Shown here piece after piece: positions 11,501-23,480 of a stretch of DNA of 64,000 nucleotides. Position 1 is the first letter of the stretch, and the number at the start of each line of letters is the position of its first letter. Under the pieces are notes generated by a model. The model was not told the origin of the DNA, did no database searches, and saw nothing but the letters and a program-made list of their open reading frames with translations. This DNA comes from Babylonia areolata (lineage: Eukaryota > Mollusca > Gastropoda > Neogastropoda > Buccinidae): the NCBI RefSeq assembly GCF_041734735.1, contig NC_134899.1, forward strand, positions 6,222,149 to 6,286,148. Reading direction: 5' to 3'. Made by a program: the position numbers and the translations under genes.

Positions 11501-12056
11501 ATGCCGCACTCGGTCAGATGACCGATGATGAAGACATGGTAGATGTTTTGTTGGTGTTGGCTATATTTCTTGCACAGAACACAAATGTTGAAAATCAGTT
11601 TTGTGGTGCTTCTCCCACTGCAGAATCCAGATTTCTCTGATGACCACCTGTCTTAAGATATGACCCAGTGCCTGCACAGATGTCCTAATGCCTCTGATTC
11701 GGGAAATTGATTAGAAGGAGCTGCATATTGATATCTATACCTATTTCATACGCAGGCGATTACAACTTATCAAAAAAGGACTGAAATATGAAAACACTTT
11801 GACCATAAAACTGACATACAATTTTGATTTAATAAGTGGAAAACCAGTGAGATATTTTCATAGTCAGCATTGTCAAGAAAACCTTGTTGGTGTTAAATCA
11901 TGAAAGGGTGTCTACTGACCTGTTTGTTTGTTTGTTTTGTTTTGGGTTGTTGTTTTTTGTTGTTGTTGTTGTTGTTTTTTGTTGTATCTGCTAACTGACC
12001 TAAGGATTATGTGCTCGCCTGTCAGCAACACAACGTTCTGCTTTTTTCTTCGCCAG
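11501..12056. other. Receptor intron, no further gene seen
   Basis: No coding region is supported. The last 100 bases are T-rich with a (GTT)n run (11925-11985) leading to the 3' splice site CGCCAG at 12051-12056. Confidence 0.6.
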
Positions 12057-12326
12057 TTAGAAATCGTTGCAAAGAAGCTAGTGGAGCATCACTCTCGCGC
12101 CCGTGTGGTCGTGGCATTTTTGGACTGGTCTTCTGCCTTCTATCTAATCCGGGCTACGAGACAATTATTGCCAGGTGGAACGTTTATCTGGATCGGCATC
12201 GACGGTTGGACTTCGGGTGTGGGAGATATGAAGGGCGTTAACCATCTATTGCTGGACTCGCTGCTTGTGGAAACACCTGAGGCATACGTTCCTGAATTTG
12301 CCGACTGGTTCGCACAACAAACACCT
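12057..12326 (+). CDS. Class C GPCR (mGluR-like), second ligand-domain exon
   Basis: Ninety codons in phase 0 lie between TTTTTTCTTCGCCAG and CCT|GTGAGT, an excellent donor. The product begins LEIVAKKLVEHHSRARVVV, equivalent to the mGluR stretch that ends in VVMF. It continues to TFIWIGIDGW, matching the family's FLWIGSDGW, so the ligand-binding aspartate after IG-x is present. It ends EFADWFAQQTP, matching the FAEFWEENF region. It is positioned exactly between its neighbouring exons and joins both without a frame change. The intron on each side holds LINE or SINE debris. Confidence 0.9.
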
Positions 12327-12568
12327 GTGAGTCTTGGAACTGTAATGGACTGCATTCAGTGAGACTGTCGTATAGGGTGTTGAATATCTTCTCTCTGCCT
12401 CTGTCTTTTCTTCTGTCTGTCTGTCACTCTGTCTCTCTCTTTAGTCCCCTTTTACTTTAGGTCAACGGCTGAATGGAAAAAAAAGCTTTGTCTCTCTGTC
12501 CCTCTCTATGTAGTTTAACATTTTCCACTTTAAGTGATATTAGACAGGGAAATAGTGTGCGTGTATGT

Positions 12569-12640
12569 GGTGTGTGTGTGTGTGTGTGTGTGTGTTTGCA
12601 TATATGCATACTTTGTGTGTGTGTGTGTGTGTGTGTGTCC
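12569..12640. repeat. (GT)n microsatellites
   Basis: Two GT runs separated by 'ttgcatatatgcatacttt' lie in the receptor intron. Confidence 0.95.
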
Positions 12641-12894
12641 CTGCGTGTATGTGTGTGCGTGAGTGTGAGTATCTGTGTGCACAGGACAATAATGCAAGTA
12701 ACCAATAATAGGAAGCAAACAAAAAAAGTGACACTGTTAATATACAAATTTGTCTCAACATCTGTTGGACGTGTCACATGTACATGACACAATCGATCAT
12801 ACCTCTTTATCTCATAAACGTTTTACTGATGACACTTTGAAGCCTTTCAAGACTCAAACGGAAATCAATCCTCCCCACCCAGATAGCAGGCATC

Positions 12895-12990
12895 CACAGA
12901 CAAAGCACTTCGTCCACAAGAAAAAAAAAAGACAAGAGGCAAGGCCTTCAAGACTCACTTGTGCTATGCACTTAACTGGTAAAGGAATCA
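12895..12990 (-). repeat. SINE/LINE tail fragment, inverted relative to 9955
   Basis: The sequence 'ggcaaggccttcaagactca' and its flank is the reverse complement of the block at 9962-9995. It is a short dispersed-repeat fragment with an A-rich stretch. Confidence 0.6.
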
Positions 12991-13035
12991 TGAGAATAAA
13001 AAGAGAATAAAAAATCGTTAAAACCTTTTCTGTAT

Positions 13036-13108
13036 TATATATATGTATATATATATATATATATAGATAGAGAGAGAGAGAGAGAGAGGTCTGATTTATT
13101 CTGTTCTG

Positions 13109-13174
<66 letters not shown>
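13036..13174. repeat. Compound TA / GA / ACAT / TA microsatellite
   Basis: TA repeats, GA repeats, ACAT repeats and then a long TA run occur in sequence. All open frames here are artefacts. Confidence 0.95.
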
Positions 13175-13180
<6 letters not shown>

Positions 13181-13349
13181 CAATAAGCTTGGGAGGGAAA
13201 CCACGCATATTCAGTTTGGAAACAGTCTTATCCCGACCGCAATGGCACATCTAACGTCATTCGGCCAAATTTGATGTTCAAAACTATGTGTTTCTTTGCA
13301 CTATAGAGATGTGATTGTATTGGACTCAATAACATCGTTTAAATCAAGT

Positions 13350-13841
13350 TTTTGTTTTGTTTTATGATTTTTTTAGGAAGTTCTTTTGATAAGGAAGTAA
13401 AGGAGATATAGCCATCGCTTCAAGTACACCGCAACACATAGCTGTTTTCTCTAGATCTGCCAGTCTACAATGGGCTTACCTAAACTGAAAGTAACTATCA
13501 ATTCAATTTTCCATTCATGTTCATTCCAGATGATTCAGTATCCACTTTAGGATATTTATATGCAGTAAGCACGTCGATGGTGTAGTTTGTGTCACTGTAT
13601 GTGTTCTGTCCAGAATCTGAATTTATTTTCTCTTAACTGCGAACAAGAAAAACGAGGACATGCTGTCTTCTTACCAAATATAGCCTACGATCCAGCAACA
13701 AGGAAGCAGTAATATAGTGTTTTCGGATTCCGGAACGTGCCTCAACGAAATAAAGCGGAAATGTTCTGGAAATACAATGTTTAAGCCAAATTTGGTATTG
13801 GCAGACAAAGTATTTCCAGAGAAAATGGCAGAGTTTACCAT

Positions 13842-13905
<64 letters not shown>

Positions 13906-13970
13906 ACACCGAGTTATAACAGATTCACTTTGCTAGCACAAATGAGTCAAAAACAGTACACAAACGGTAT
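13350..13970 (-). repeat. Dispersed repeat, - copy of the inverted pair
   Basis: This is the reverse complement of 8740-9680 with shared landmarks: 'ccaaatttggtattggcaga', 'catggacacaca', a CA run of about 60 bases (13843-13903), and 'gaacaccgagttataac'. Together the two copies form a diverged inverted repeat about 4-5 kb apart that encloses two receptor exons. Confidence 0.7.
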
Positions 13971-14540
13971 TTTTTTCTATTTCACATTACAAGTTCAAGT
14001 TTTAATTATCCTTTCACTTCCATTGGAGTTTGGAGGACTGCTGCAAAATAATCTTTTCGTGCCCAGAACAAACATTTCCAAATACACAACACTGTCACAT
14101 AAAAGTTGAGAAAACACAAATGTCTTTTAACTCCAAAAGTGTAGCTAGGCAACATTTGCAAATCTAATCATCTTACTTACAGTTAAAATGACCTTTTTTT
14201 TGCCTCCTTTGAACATATTTCAAAAATTAAAAACCGATTTTTGAGAAAAATATTTTTTAGGAACATATCTATTTCGTAACTGATCATAATTGGGACATTC
14301 CATTATAAAATGAAACTCATCCCCAATCACAGACATATTACGAACGTTACAAAGTCGTAACTCTCGTGGTATGCCTTTGTGTCTCCCTGTTTCTATCTCC
14401 AGCTGATGATCACTACTTCGAAATCTGAATTTGACATATATTTTTCTCTACCAAATCCACTCGTCTCAAGAGCATGTCTCCATACACAAGCACATGAATA
14501 CAACAAGGAAATAACGACACTATTAATGGAGTCTCCTTTC
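13971..14540. other. Receptor intron, no gene recognised
   Basis: AT-rich sequence with no supported coding region. Confidence 0.55.
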
Positions 14541-16844
14541 GGACCAACGGATGAGGAGTTAGACAGGCTTATCTGTCGGTGTGTGTCCTCATATGGGAGA
14601 AGAGGCCGATTCTGAATGCGCAGCACTTCCCACAGGTGTTGCAAGGGAAAACGTCTCCAGAAGTTGAGCCCTGCTTCCTTCGCTCACACTTCTCCTTCAT
14701 GGGCAGCGTTCTCTTGTTTTCAAACGTCTTTATGCCACTAGAGCACAGCATCCTCCAGCGAGAGCGGTCAAGGGCATCAGTTTCCCAGGAAGTGATATGT
14801 ATGACACAGGCTTTGAGGTTTGTCTTCAAGGTGCCCTTGAAGCGCTTGCAGGGTCCTCCAAGTGCGCGGTGGCCTTCTTTCAGCTGGCCATACAGTAGTA
14901 TCTTTGGGATCCTGCTGTCATGCGGACAACGTGTCCTGTCTAGCGTAGCTGGCACTGGATCAGCAGGCTTTCGATGCTGGGCAGGCCGCTCCTCTCTAGG
15001 ACCTGGAGGTTGGAGACCCTGTCTTACAACTTTATGCCGACGATCTTTCGTAGGCATCTCTGGTGAAACTGCTCAAGTTGTTGAATGTGACGGCGATACG
15101 TCGTCCATGTTTCACAGCAGTACAACAAGGTGGTCAGCACAACAGCTGTGTAGGTTTTGATTTTGGTGCTGAGCCTGATGCCTTTGTTGTTCCACAGCCT
15201 GTTGTTGAGTCTGCCAAAGGTGGAGCTGGCCTTGGTGATGCGCAGCGTCACTTCTGCATCAAGGGCTCCGTCGCTGCATAGGGTGCTGCCCAGGTAGCAA
15301 AACTTGTCGACTGACTTGATCTCTGTGTCATCGATCTTGATTGCAGGTGGAGGGGGAGGCACTGGTGTTCTGTGAGCTAGCTGATTGGTACATGGACTCA
15401 GTCTTGCAGAGGCTGATGGTGAGTCCAAAGTGCCTGCAGGAGGTAGAGAACCTGTCCATAATGAGCTGCATGTCCTCATGGGTGTGTGCAGCAAGCGCGC
15501 AGTCATCAGCGAAGAGGAACTCTCTCAGCAGTGCCTCAAACACCCTGGACCTAGCGTGGAGTCGCCATAAGTTGAAAGTTTGCCATCCGTGCGAAACTGA
15601 ATGCAGATGCCCCGGTCAGTCTTGGAAGGCGTCAATCAGCATGGCAGAGAAGAGAATGGAGAACAGTGTGGGTGCCAGGATGCAGCCCTGCATCACTCCA
15701 TTTACCACAGAAAACGGATCTGACATGTCAGTATTTTCCTGTACTCCTGCCTGCATGCCATCATGGAATGACGCAATCATCTGGATTAGGCTCTCTGGAC
15801 AGCCAAACTTTAGGAGGATCTTCCACAGACCACGGCGGTTCACCATGTCGAAGGCCTTAGTCAGGTCTACAAAGACCATGTGGAGCTCCTTGTTCTGCTC
15901 ACGGCACTTCTCTTGCATCTGGCGTACGGCAAACACCATGTCACATGTTCCCCTGCCTGAGCGGAAGCCACACTGTGCTTCAGGGATGACTGTGTTGGAG
16001 ACATGGTCAGCCAGTCTGTTCAGTATGATGCGGGCAAACATCTTGCTGGCGATGCAGAGGAGAGATATTCCACGGTGGTTATCACAGGATGTTTTGTCTC
16101 CCTTCCATTTGTAAGTGTGGACATTTGAAGCATTCTTGAAATCCTATGGGACCTCCCCTCTCTCCCAGATAGACTGGAACAGGGCGGTCAGCTTATCTGT
16201 CAGCACCTCGCCTCCATACTTGTAGATGTCAGCCTGGATTCCATCTGCTCCTGGTGCTTTTCCTGATGTTGTCAGCTTCAGGGCCTTCTGGGTCTCGCCC
16301 TTGGTGGGAGGGGCAGCTAGTGAGTCATTGACTGGTAGCTGTGGGAGGGCTGCAATTACCTCGTCAGATACAGACCAGTCCCTGTTGAGGAGGGTGTTAA
16401 AGCGCTCTGCCCAGCGGACTAGGATGTCTTTCTTGTCTGTCAGGAGGGTGGTCTGGTCCAAGGCTCAGACAGGGGTTGGTTCTGTGACTCTCGGTGGAGC
16501 GAGGTAGTGGATATTCAGCTTCCTAGAGGGTTTCTGCCTGGCTGGTTGGAGCTTGTGTGCAAGTCTGAGGTTCATCTTGCTGCGTACCAGGCGATGGTCT
16601 GACCAACAGATTGCTCCTCTCATGCAGCGTGTAATGGATACATCACCTCTGTCTCTCTGCCGGACAATCACACCGTTCAGCATGTGCCATTGCTTGGAGT
16701 GGGGGTGCATCCATGTGTTCTTGTACTTGTCCGCTTGTTGGAAGAGGGTGTTGGTGATGGTCAGTCCATGCTGTGCCCAGAGCGAGAGCAAAAGTAGTCC
16801 GTTGGAGTTGCACTAGCCAGTGCCGTGCTGTCCCATTGTTTCTT
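14540..16844 (-). mobile_element. RTE-like LINE, antisense copy with zinc-finger end
   Basis: Reading on the - strand from about 16840, the end of the endonuclease comes first (WMHPHSKQWHMLNGVIVRQR ... WSDHRLV, 16750-16570). The pre-RT linker follows (TTSGKAPGADGIQADIYKYG near 16260), then PEAQCGFRSGRGTCDMVFAV near 15970 and FVDLTKAFDMVNRRGLW near 15870. The catalytic FADDCALAAHTHEDMQL lies near 15510, and WTTYRRHIQQLEQFHQRCLR near 15100. A terminal C-x2-C...H-x3-H finger (CNTCGKCCAFRIGLFSH) lies near 14610. Several frame changes are visible and the 5' endonuclease half is missing. The domain order equals that of the LINEs at 3924 and 54285, but residues differ at many sites, so this is an older or distinct subfamily. 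It sits in the receptor intron, antisense to the gene. Confidence 0.88.
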
Positions 16845-17050
16845 CCCCACTGTTCTTTCCGTGGTTCACATGAGGCATGCTTTGCTGACCAAGGCATGCC
16901 TATTCAGCAGGAAGTGTTCTGATTAATTTGGTGAGAAGGCGACAGGCCTATCAAATGTGTCCATAGTACTGATAGGCCGAGTTTGCAACATCCCATGGGA
17001 AGTATATTTAACCAAACAGGTTATACAAGTTCCCCATTTTGTTGCCGATC
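16845..17050 (-). mobile_element. DIRS-like terminal repeat fragment (fossil)
   Basis: 'cccactgttctttccgtgg' through 'tatttaaccaaacaggt' parallels 28297-28520 and, in part, 22990-23150. These are the right-hand terminal repeats of the DIRS-like remnants. It is a short isolated fragment. Confidence 0.55.
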
Positions 17051-17584
17051 TTGATAGTTTCATCAGTTGCATTATCTTCATGAGTTGATTTCCTCAACAA
17101 AACCTTACATTGTGAAAACTGGAATATTAAAACTCGAAAGGAGTATTGACAATCTGGGCATAGAAAAAAGGAAGAAATGATAACATAAAGAGTACATTTT
17201 CAATTCTATTCAACTTTGACAATTTGGGGAACACTTAGAATGTTAGCTAAACAACAGTTTGTCTGATACAGTGGGGTTTTTTTTCAAAAGCAGCTTCGCT
17301 CGAGGTACATTTCACAGATATCCCAGTTACCTTTACATGACACGCACACTTTTTTTTTTCTTTTTTTCCCTTCACATATCTGTGAAATCTCTGTCGTTTT
17401 TCCTCTGTTCTGTATATATCATAATTATGGTTTCTGTGTTGTGTATGTGTGTGCTTTCTTTTGTTTCATTAAATTCATCTATCTGTTGCTATCCATATGT
17501 TTCTTTTCCTTTGATAACCAATTGAACTTTCAATGTCTTCAAATTATCTTCTTTTTAACCATCAATGTATTATGTTATAAACAG
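17051..17584. other. Receptor intron, T-rich approach to a 3' splice site
   Basis: No gene is seen. T-rich tracts at 17350-17400 precede the AAACAG acceptor at 17579-17584. Confidence 0.6.
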
Positions 17585-18646
17585 AATGGCGAATCCAGCC
17601 CTTGGTTCCGCGATGACTGGGAAGACGTTTTCAACTGTTCTTTTGATGATGGTACGTGTAATAACACACAGACTGTCCGTGAGGCGAATTTTACCAAGAT
17701 TGGTCAGTCCAACCGTATGGGCTACATCGTTGACGCTGTCAATATGATTGCCAATGGAATCTCGCGAATTCTCCAACAACCCAGATGTCATCATCTCAGA
17801 GGATCTGCAGCCAGAGATTGTGTGACCAGTGAACAGCTTCTACGTGAAATGAAAACAGCACAGTTGAATGGCACTATTGGATTGATACAGATAAACAAGT
17901 ATGGGGACCTTCGTGGTGTTTTTGACGTTTGGCAAATACAAGCAGATTCCACTAACCAGCACAAAAAAGTGAAAGTGTTTGAATCGTTTTATGAACAAAA
18001 AATAATAAAAGTCACAAACAAAGTGATTTGGACTGAGGACAATTTACCACCAGGTCTTCTGTATCCTGTGTCCCGTTGCAGTCTTCCCTGTCCTGCTCGG
18101 CATGCCCGTATCGTGACCAACGTCACTTGTTGTTGGGTATGCAGGGAATGTGATGATATGCAACGCGTTGTCCACGAAGGACAAACGTGTGAAACTTGTC
18201 CAGATTTCACCTGGCCAGATCCACCATTTTACGACAAATGTATACCCGCCCCAGAGAGCAGGCTTCGTTTCGACAATTGGAAAGGAATGTTTTTAACCAC
18301 TGGGGCTTCATTGGCTATCCTTGTGTGCATTGCTATTTTCTTTTTTTTCTGTTATCATCGTCAAAGTCGCCTCCTCCAGGCCTCCTGCAGAGCGCTGTCA
18401 TGTATTAATCTACTCGGTGTCATCATTGGCTGTGTGACTATAATGATTTTCTTAACCTATCCATCTGACACCACGTGCCAGCTCCAGTACGTGTTACTCT
18501 GCATATCCGTCAATATGACCAATGGGTCCATGCTTGTACGGGTTTTCCATATCTGGCTGTCCATAAAAAGGGACCCTAAAGCACCACCACCAAACAATGA
18601 AACACGCCGTCAGCTGCTCCTTGCTTTTGCTCTTCTCTTCGTGCAG
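17585..18646 (+). CDS. Class C GPCR (mGluR-like), main exon: ligand domain end, cysteine-rich region, TM1-TM4
   Basis: 354 codons in phase 0 at both ends (AAACAG|AAT; GTGCAG|GTAGGG). The order is an EDVFNCSF...DGTCNN insertion, then SNRMGYIVDAVNMIANGI (matching SKMGFVINAIYAMAHGL), GLIQINKYGDLRGVFDVWQI (matching the N-x-GD...YDI-x-Q block), and a cysteine-rich linker. The linker reads CSLPC...CCWVCREC...CETCPDF...DKC, with the nine-Cys pattern of mGluRs. TM1 is about 18290-18355, TM2 about 18400-18465 and TM3 about 18485-18555 (LVRVFHIWLSI). TM4 starts at RRQLLLAFALLFVQ. The lysine that pairs with the distal carboxylate of glutamate in mGluR1 aligns with Arg (SNR-MG), so ligand specificity may differ. 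The membrane part is unusually rich in Phe and Cys. Confidence 0.95.
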
Positions 18647-18787
18647 GTAGGGACAAAATTAGATGTTAGACATTGTTGAACATATACTTGTATCACATGG
18701 TTCAGGACACGCATGGACACACACCGTCACCCACCACACACACACACAGACACACACACGCATGGACTCACGCACGCACACAAACAC

Positions 18788-18818
<31 letters not shown>

Positions 18819-19805
18819 TTTCAAATTTCAAGCTTCGGTTCATATTCTTATTCGGGTATAGAGGGGGAAACAGCATGGGCAATGATATACATATACCATA
18901 GTCTATCACATGAATGTATGTCTTGCCGTTTGGAGAGAAAAAAAAACCAACCAACATTGCAGTTTTAAAAAAGAAGAAAAAAAGATTCATTTGATTATTC
19001 ATTTTATACTAATATCTAGCCAGGATTTTAAAAAATCCCAGTGAATATCCTGTTTCAAATTCAGAGAGGTCTTTAACCATGTGGGCTGTTCCGTGTATTG
19101 AACACCACATCTGCACCAAATAGATAAACAGAGTATTTTCATAGTTAAATAACGGTTTTTATTGATAAAAAAAAAAAAAGAAAGAAAAGAGGAGATCAGA
19201 TGCTTCACCTGTGTATAAATCCAGAGATGGGATTACGATATCGATCCAAATCATATTTTGACTCGCCATCAGAAATGAGCTTTTTGGTCTGAAAGTTATG
19301 TGCTGGAATTGGAAAAAAAAATCCACTGATTAGCATTTTATTGTTTTATGATCATAATATAGATCTGTCAAAATTCAGCCTTTCCCTTTCTTTATGACGA
19401 CTCTCCGGGTTTGATAAATTTGATAAATCGTAACAAAATGGCTAAAAGCATTTTCGGGAGAAATTTACACGATATTCGCTCTTAACAATTCCAGTTCTTT
19501 CGAAACAATCATTATTGGCGATTAGGACTGTTCTTATACTATGAACCTCTGGGTCATGATGTCATATTCTCTTTAACTCAAGTCAAGGGCAACTTGAGGT
19601 GTGCAAATTTTTGATTGTCACTGTAATTTCCAAGCCTCTTTGAATACTCAGTGTGATGAGGCCTTTAACAAAATCATTTACTGAATAAGTTTTAGCGGCT
19701 TCCTTCGACTTATTTTTCCAGTATTATGTCACTGTGAACCAACAGTGCGATCTGGTGATAATAAGCATTTAAAGGTACTCGCTAGGAACACAACTTTTTA
19801 CTGAC
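18647..19805. other. Receptor intron with CA microsatellites
   Basis: CA/CG dinucleotide repeats lie at 18730-18820. Beyond them the sequence is AT-rich with no supported gene. Confidence 0.7.
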
Positions 19806-20273
19806 AATGTGAAACGACTACTATGGACAATGAAAATGGTGAAAGACCTTCATGTTGACTGAAGAACACAACAGCATTTCTAGGCCTTGAGCCATATTTC
19901 AAAATGTAAAGTTTAGGATGAGTGGGATCCGGTAAAAAAAAAAAATCCTATTGCTGTATATTGGATAGCAGAAATGTTACCGATTTTAATAGATGTATAC
20001 ATCAATGTAACATCTATACGAAGCAGAAGCTTGACCATTAATGTGAAACGACCACTATGGACAATGAAAATGGCGAAAGACCTTCATATTGACTGAAGAA
20101 CACAACAGCATTTCTAGGCCTTGAGCCATATTTCAAAATGTAAAGTTTTGGGTGAGTGGGATCCGGTAAAAAAAAAATCCTATTGCTGTATATTGGATAG
20201 CAGAAATGTTACTGATTTTGATAGATGTATGCATCAATGTAACTTCTATACAAAGCAGAAGCTTCACCTAAAA
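19806..20273 (+). repeat. Tandem duplication, 234-bp unit
   Basis: Two direct copies abut: 19806-20039 and 20040-20273, both beginning AATGTGAAACGAC. They differ at a modest number of positions and by one poly-A length change inside 'gggatccggtaaaaaa'. They encode nothing recognisable. Confidence 0.92.
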
Positions 20274-20309
20274 TGCTTGTAATCAATACGTCAATATTTA
20301 AGATAAAAA

Positions 20310-23170
20310 TGTTACTTTGGTGTCATATACATGTGTCAGACTGATGCACAGTGGGCCCATCAGTTTGTTCCGTTGGCCAAATTATGCTGCGAAATCAGTT
20401 CTGAGACGCCTTTGCCGGGCTCATCGTCTGCTCAGCAAGCCAGTAATTCCCTGCCATATGGCTGAATTGTCATTGTTGCGGCCAACAGTTGATTTAATAA
20501 ATCTACCAGTTTTAGCTCTGCCTCGCCACAACCTTTTTTGACGATCATTCGAATATTGGGTGCTTGCGTGTGTGCGGCTGTCTTTCACTTCCTTTGCTTC
20601 ACAGCGTCATTTACATTGTTTGCGTCAGTTTTAACTTCGTTTTAATTAAAAGGTCCAGCAGTCACCATTTTTTCATCCGTCAGTTTTAACGTTTGATTTT
20701 TTTTTTTTTTTCCGTATCTCCGAGTCTTCCCAGTGGGAGGGTGGTTTAGGTGGGGGTCATGCCCATACTGTGGTCAATGCTAGGGGGACGGGAGCGGGAC
20801 ATTTCTCTTAGCCTGGAGGATATGGTAACTGCTTTTCAACAGTGCACTCGCCAGGGGAGAAAGCCCACGCCTCAGATGTGAACCTCTTTATCAACCCACC
20901 CCAGGTTTTCAGAACACCCAAACAACCTCGCTGAAGAGGATACTAGTCGTGTGATCCTTGTTTTCCAACCCTTTTGCCTTGGCAACTGCAAGTCCAGTTG
21001 ATGGGGGCCAGAGGGGTGAGGTCTGTGACAGGCATTCGTGTTTTTCGCCCCCCATATTCCCCCACCCTAGCCCTCCTTCCACTGGGACCTCTGGGTCCAA
21101 CGGGAGGGCATGGCCAGTGAGAGCTGAGGCCTCTTCCCATTCGGACGTTCTCGGGTACCTCTAATGACTCCAATTCAGCACCTCTAGTCAGTCAGCCAAT
21201 GTAAATTGGGAGTCTTTATGGGCATGATCTCCAGTAACATGACATTGAACTCAGCAACTGGGTTGTGTTGGTGGTAGTATCTGAGTAAGTGCTGCCATTT
21301 GCAGAGGATCGCCCTACTCTAAGACCCTCTCCTCCTTATGTGCCTAGTTCAGAAGAGCATGCACTCTTATTAGAGATGGAAATATCTCAAGGATGCGATT
21401 TCAGAACTCACGGACCCAAGTCGGGGTTTTCGGCCGTTGTTTGTGATACCAAAGACCTCTGGAGGATGGCGACCGGTACTGGATCTGTCTCCCCTCAACA
21501 ATCTTATTTACAGTGTCAGTTTCAGAACAGACCCACAGGCACAGATTCGAGAGACCTGGGTGACTGGGCTTCTTCTTTCAACCTGAAAGACGCTAATTTT
21601 CACTCTTATGCACCCAGCATTCTCGCCAGTACTTGAGGTTTGGGTGGAGGAACAAGGTCTTCCTGATCTCAGTCTTTCTTTTACCCTTTTCCTTTTCACC
21701 AAGGCGGTGGCAGAATTTGCATCCTTGGTCAGATCGGAGTCCATTCGTCTATATGAGTACCAGGACGACTGGCATATCTTGAACCAGTCGCAGGTCCTAT
21801 GTGATATTCACACCTCCAGTTTGCTGGATTGGTCTCTTCGACACAGGACAGTTTGAACCTTGGTGAAGATACGACACTTCGGACAGTCACATGTGCCCCA
21901 AACAGCGGCCGCAGAGAAAAGGCACAGCGAGATAACTGGTTTGTGTGGTTGCATAACTGAGCGGAAAATGAAAAGTGTTACTGCCGAAACTTTTTGACGT
22001 GCTGATGCGAACAGTGAAGCCAGTGACGTTGCTGGTATTTCGGGCAGCAGAATACGCGTATCTGTATTTACTGTCTTTCTGCTGTTATGAAATGTTTTTG
22101 TTTAAATCTCTAAAATGCATGATTTGGGTTGATAAAAGTATCAGCTCTGCTTAAATTCTTAAGCTGTATAACATAACACATCAGAGTAACTGGTTTTGGC
22201 TGTCATAAAACCATGCTATTTAGCCAATGAACGGTTTGTTAATTCAGTGTAATGAGACACAGAGAGAGAGAGGGGGGGGGGAGGGGGCGGGGGCGGGAGA
22301 CAAACACAGGCAGGCAGACAGACAGACAAACACACAAACATGACATACACATACATACAAACATGTGCACATTTACGGACAGACAAACAATTAAAAAAAT
22401 TATACTAACAAAAAATAAAAAAAGACTCCATGACGTACCTGCTATGGTCCATTTGGCAACTAGACACACTGTCTCTCCAACATTAAACACTTTTAAAATT
22501 TGTCCCGCAAACTGTGAATATGACACATCACTTCTGAACACTGTCATAAATTTTCTGTCTTGTTCTCAAACTTGTGTATGAGGCAAAAACACACATAAAC
22601 TGTGTCTGTCATTATCATGACCAGCCTAAGTATGAAGGTAACTGCTCAGTGTACAAGAGAGTTTATAGCTGCTTGAATCCAAGAGCACATTAGACATGTT
22701 CTGGAGACACCTTCTGGCATTCGGAGGTTCCTTTCGTCAACATATATCTTATGAAATTCCAAATGATCAGGTCTGATGGTTCCAAGGTGATTTTGTTGTT
22801 GTTGTTGTGGCTGACACAGCTGTTACTGTTTCTTAGGCTTCTCATTTGAACCAGCAGGTTTTACCCTCATTTTGCTTTGGTTTCTGCGTCAGTTTGATTT
22901 GAAACAGTATATTACATCTAAATGGGGTGTTTGTATTACACTCCTTGTTTGATTAAATATGTATAGCATGGAATGATTCTGGACTTGGGGCCGGGAATTG
23001 TGCAGATTGACTGAGCAGACGACGGATTGGATAGAGGCGTCTACCAATGGGTTAGGCGCGAAATTTGGCCAACACAGCACAAACTAGTAGGCTTAGTTTG
23101 CATCAGTTTGACATAGTAAGTATGTTCAACCAAATAGGGAGTATGATACAAACTCTACATATTGATTCAT
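20310..23170 (+). mobile_element. DIRS-like retrotransposon remnant (fossil)
   Basis: The left end (about 20313-20460, starting 'tttggtgtcata') reappears in reverse complement at about 22980-23150. That is the inverted terminal repeat layout expected of DIRS-group (tyrosine-recombinase) retrotransposons. The interior at about 21560-21790 carries a reverse-transcriptase palm segment of the DIRS type (a DLKDA-x-FH-like and a Y-x-DDW-like block). The copy is shorter than a full element and carries multiple breaks. It lies wholly in the receptor intron. Divergence from the copy at 24098 suggests it is old. Confidence 0.65.
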
Positions 23171-23314
23171 GCACTTCCATGTAGACAATCCATATTTCTA
23201 ATAGTAATTTGCAGGTCCCATGCAAATCTGATTGCAAGAGCCAAGGACACGTTTAAATGCAACTCAACAGAAGCCATGTCATAAGGCAAGAAAATATGAA
23301 TGTGACATGGATAC

Positions 23315-23321
<7 letters not shown>

Positions 23322-23370
<49 letters not shown>
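23322..23370. repeat. (CA)n microsatellite
   Basis: A near-perfect CA run of about 48 bases lies in the receptor intron, about 110 bases upstream of the last exon. Confidence 0.95.
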
Positions 23371-23372
<2 letters not shown>

Positions 23373-23480
23373 AACAACACGCATACACAAGAACACTCTC
23401 ACATCTGATTGTAATTGGTCTTCTGTTTGTTCGTTCCTACCTCTTTCCGTTCCTTCCCTCATTAACTCTCTTGTTTACAG

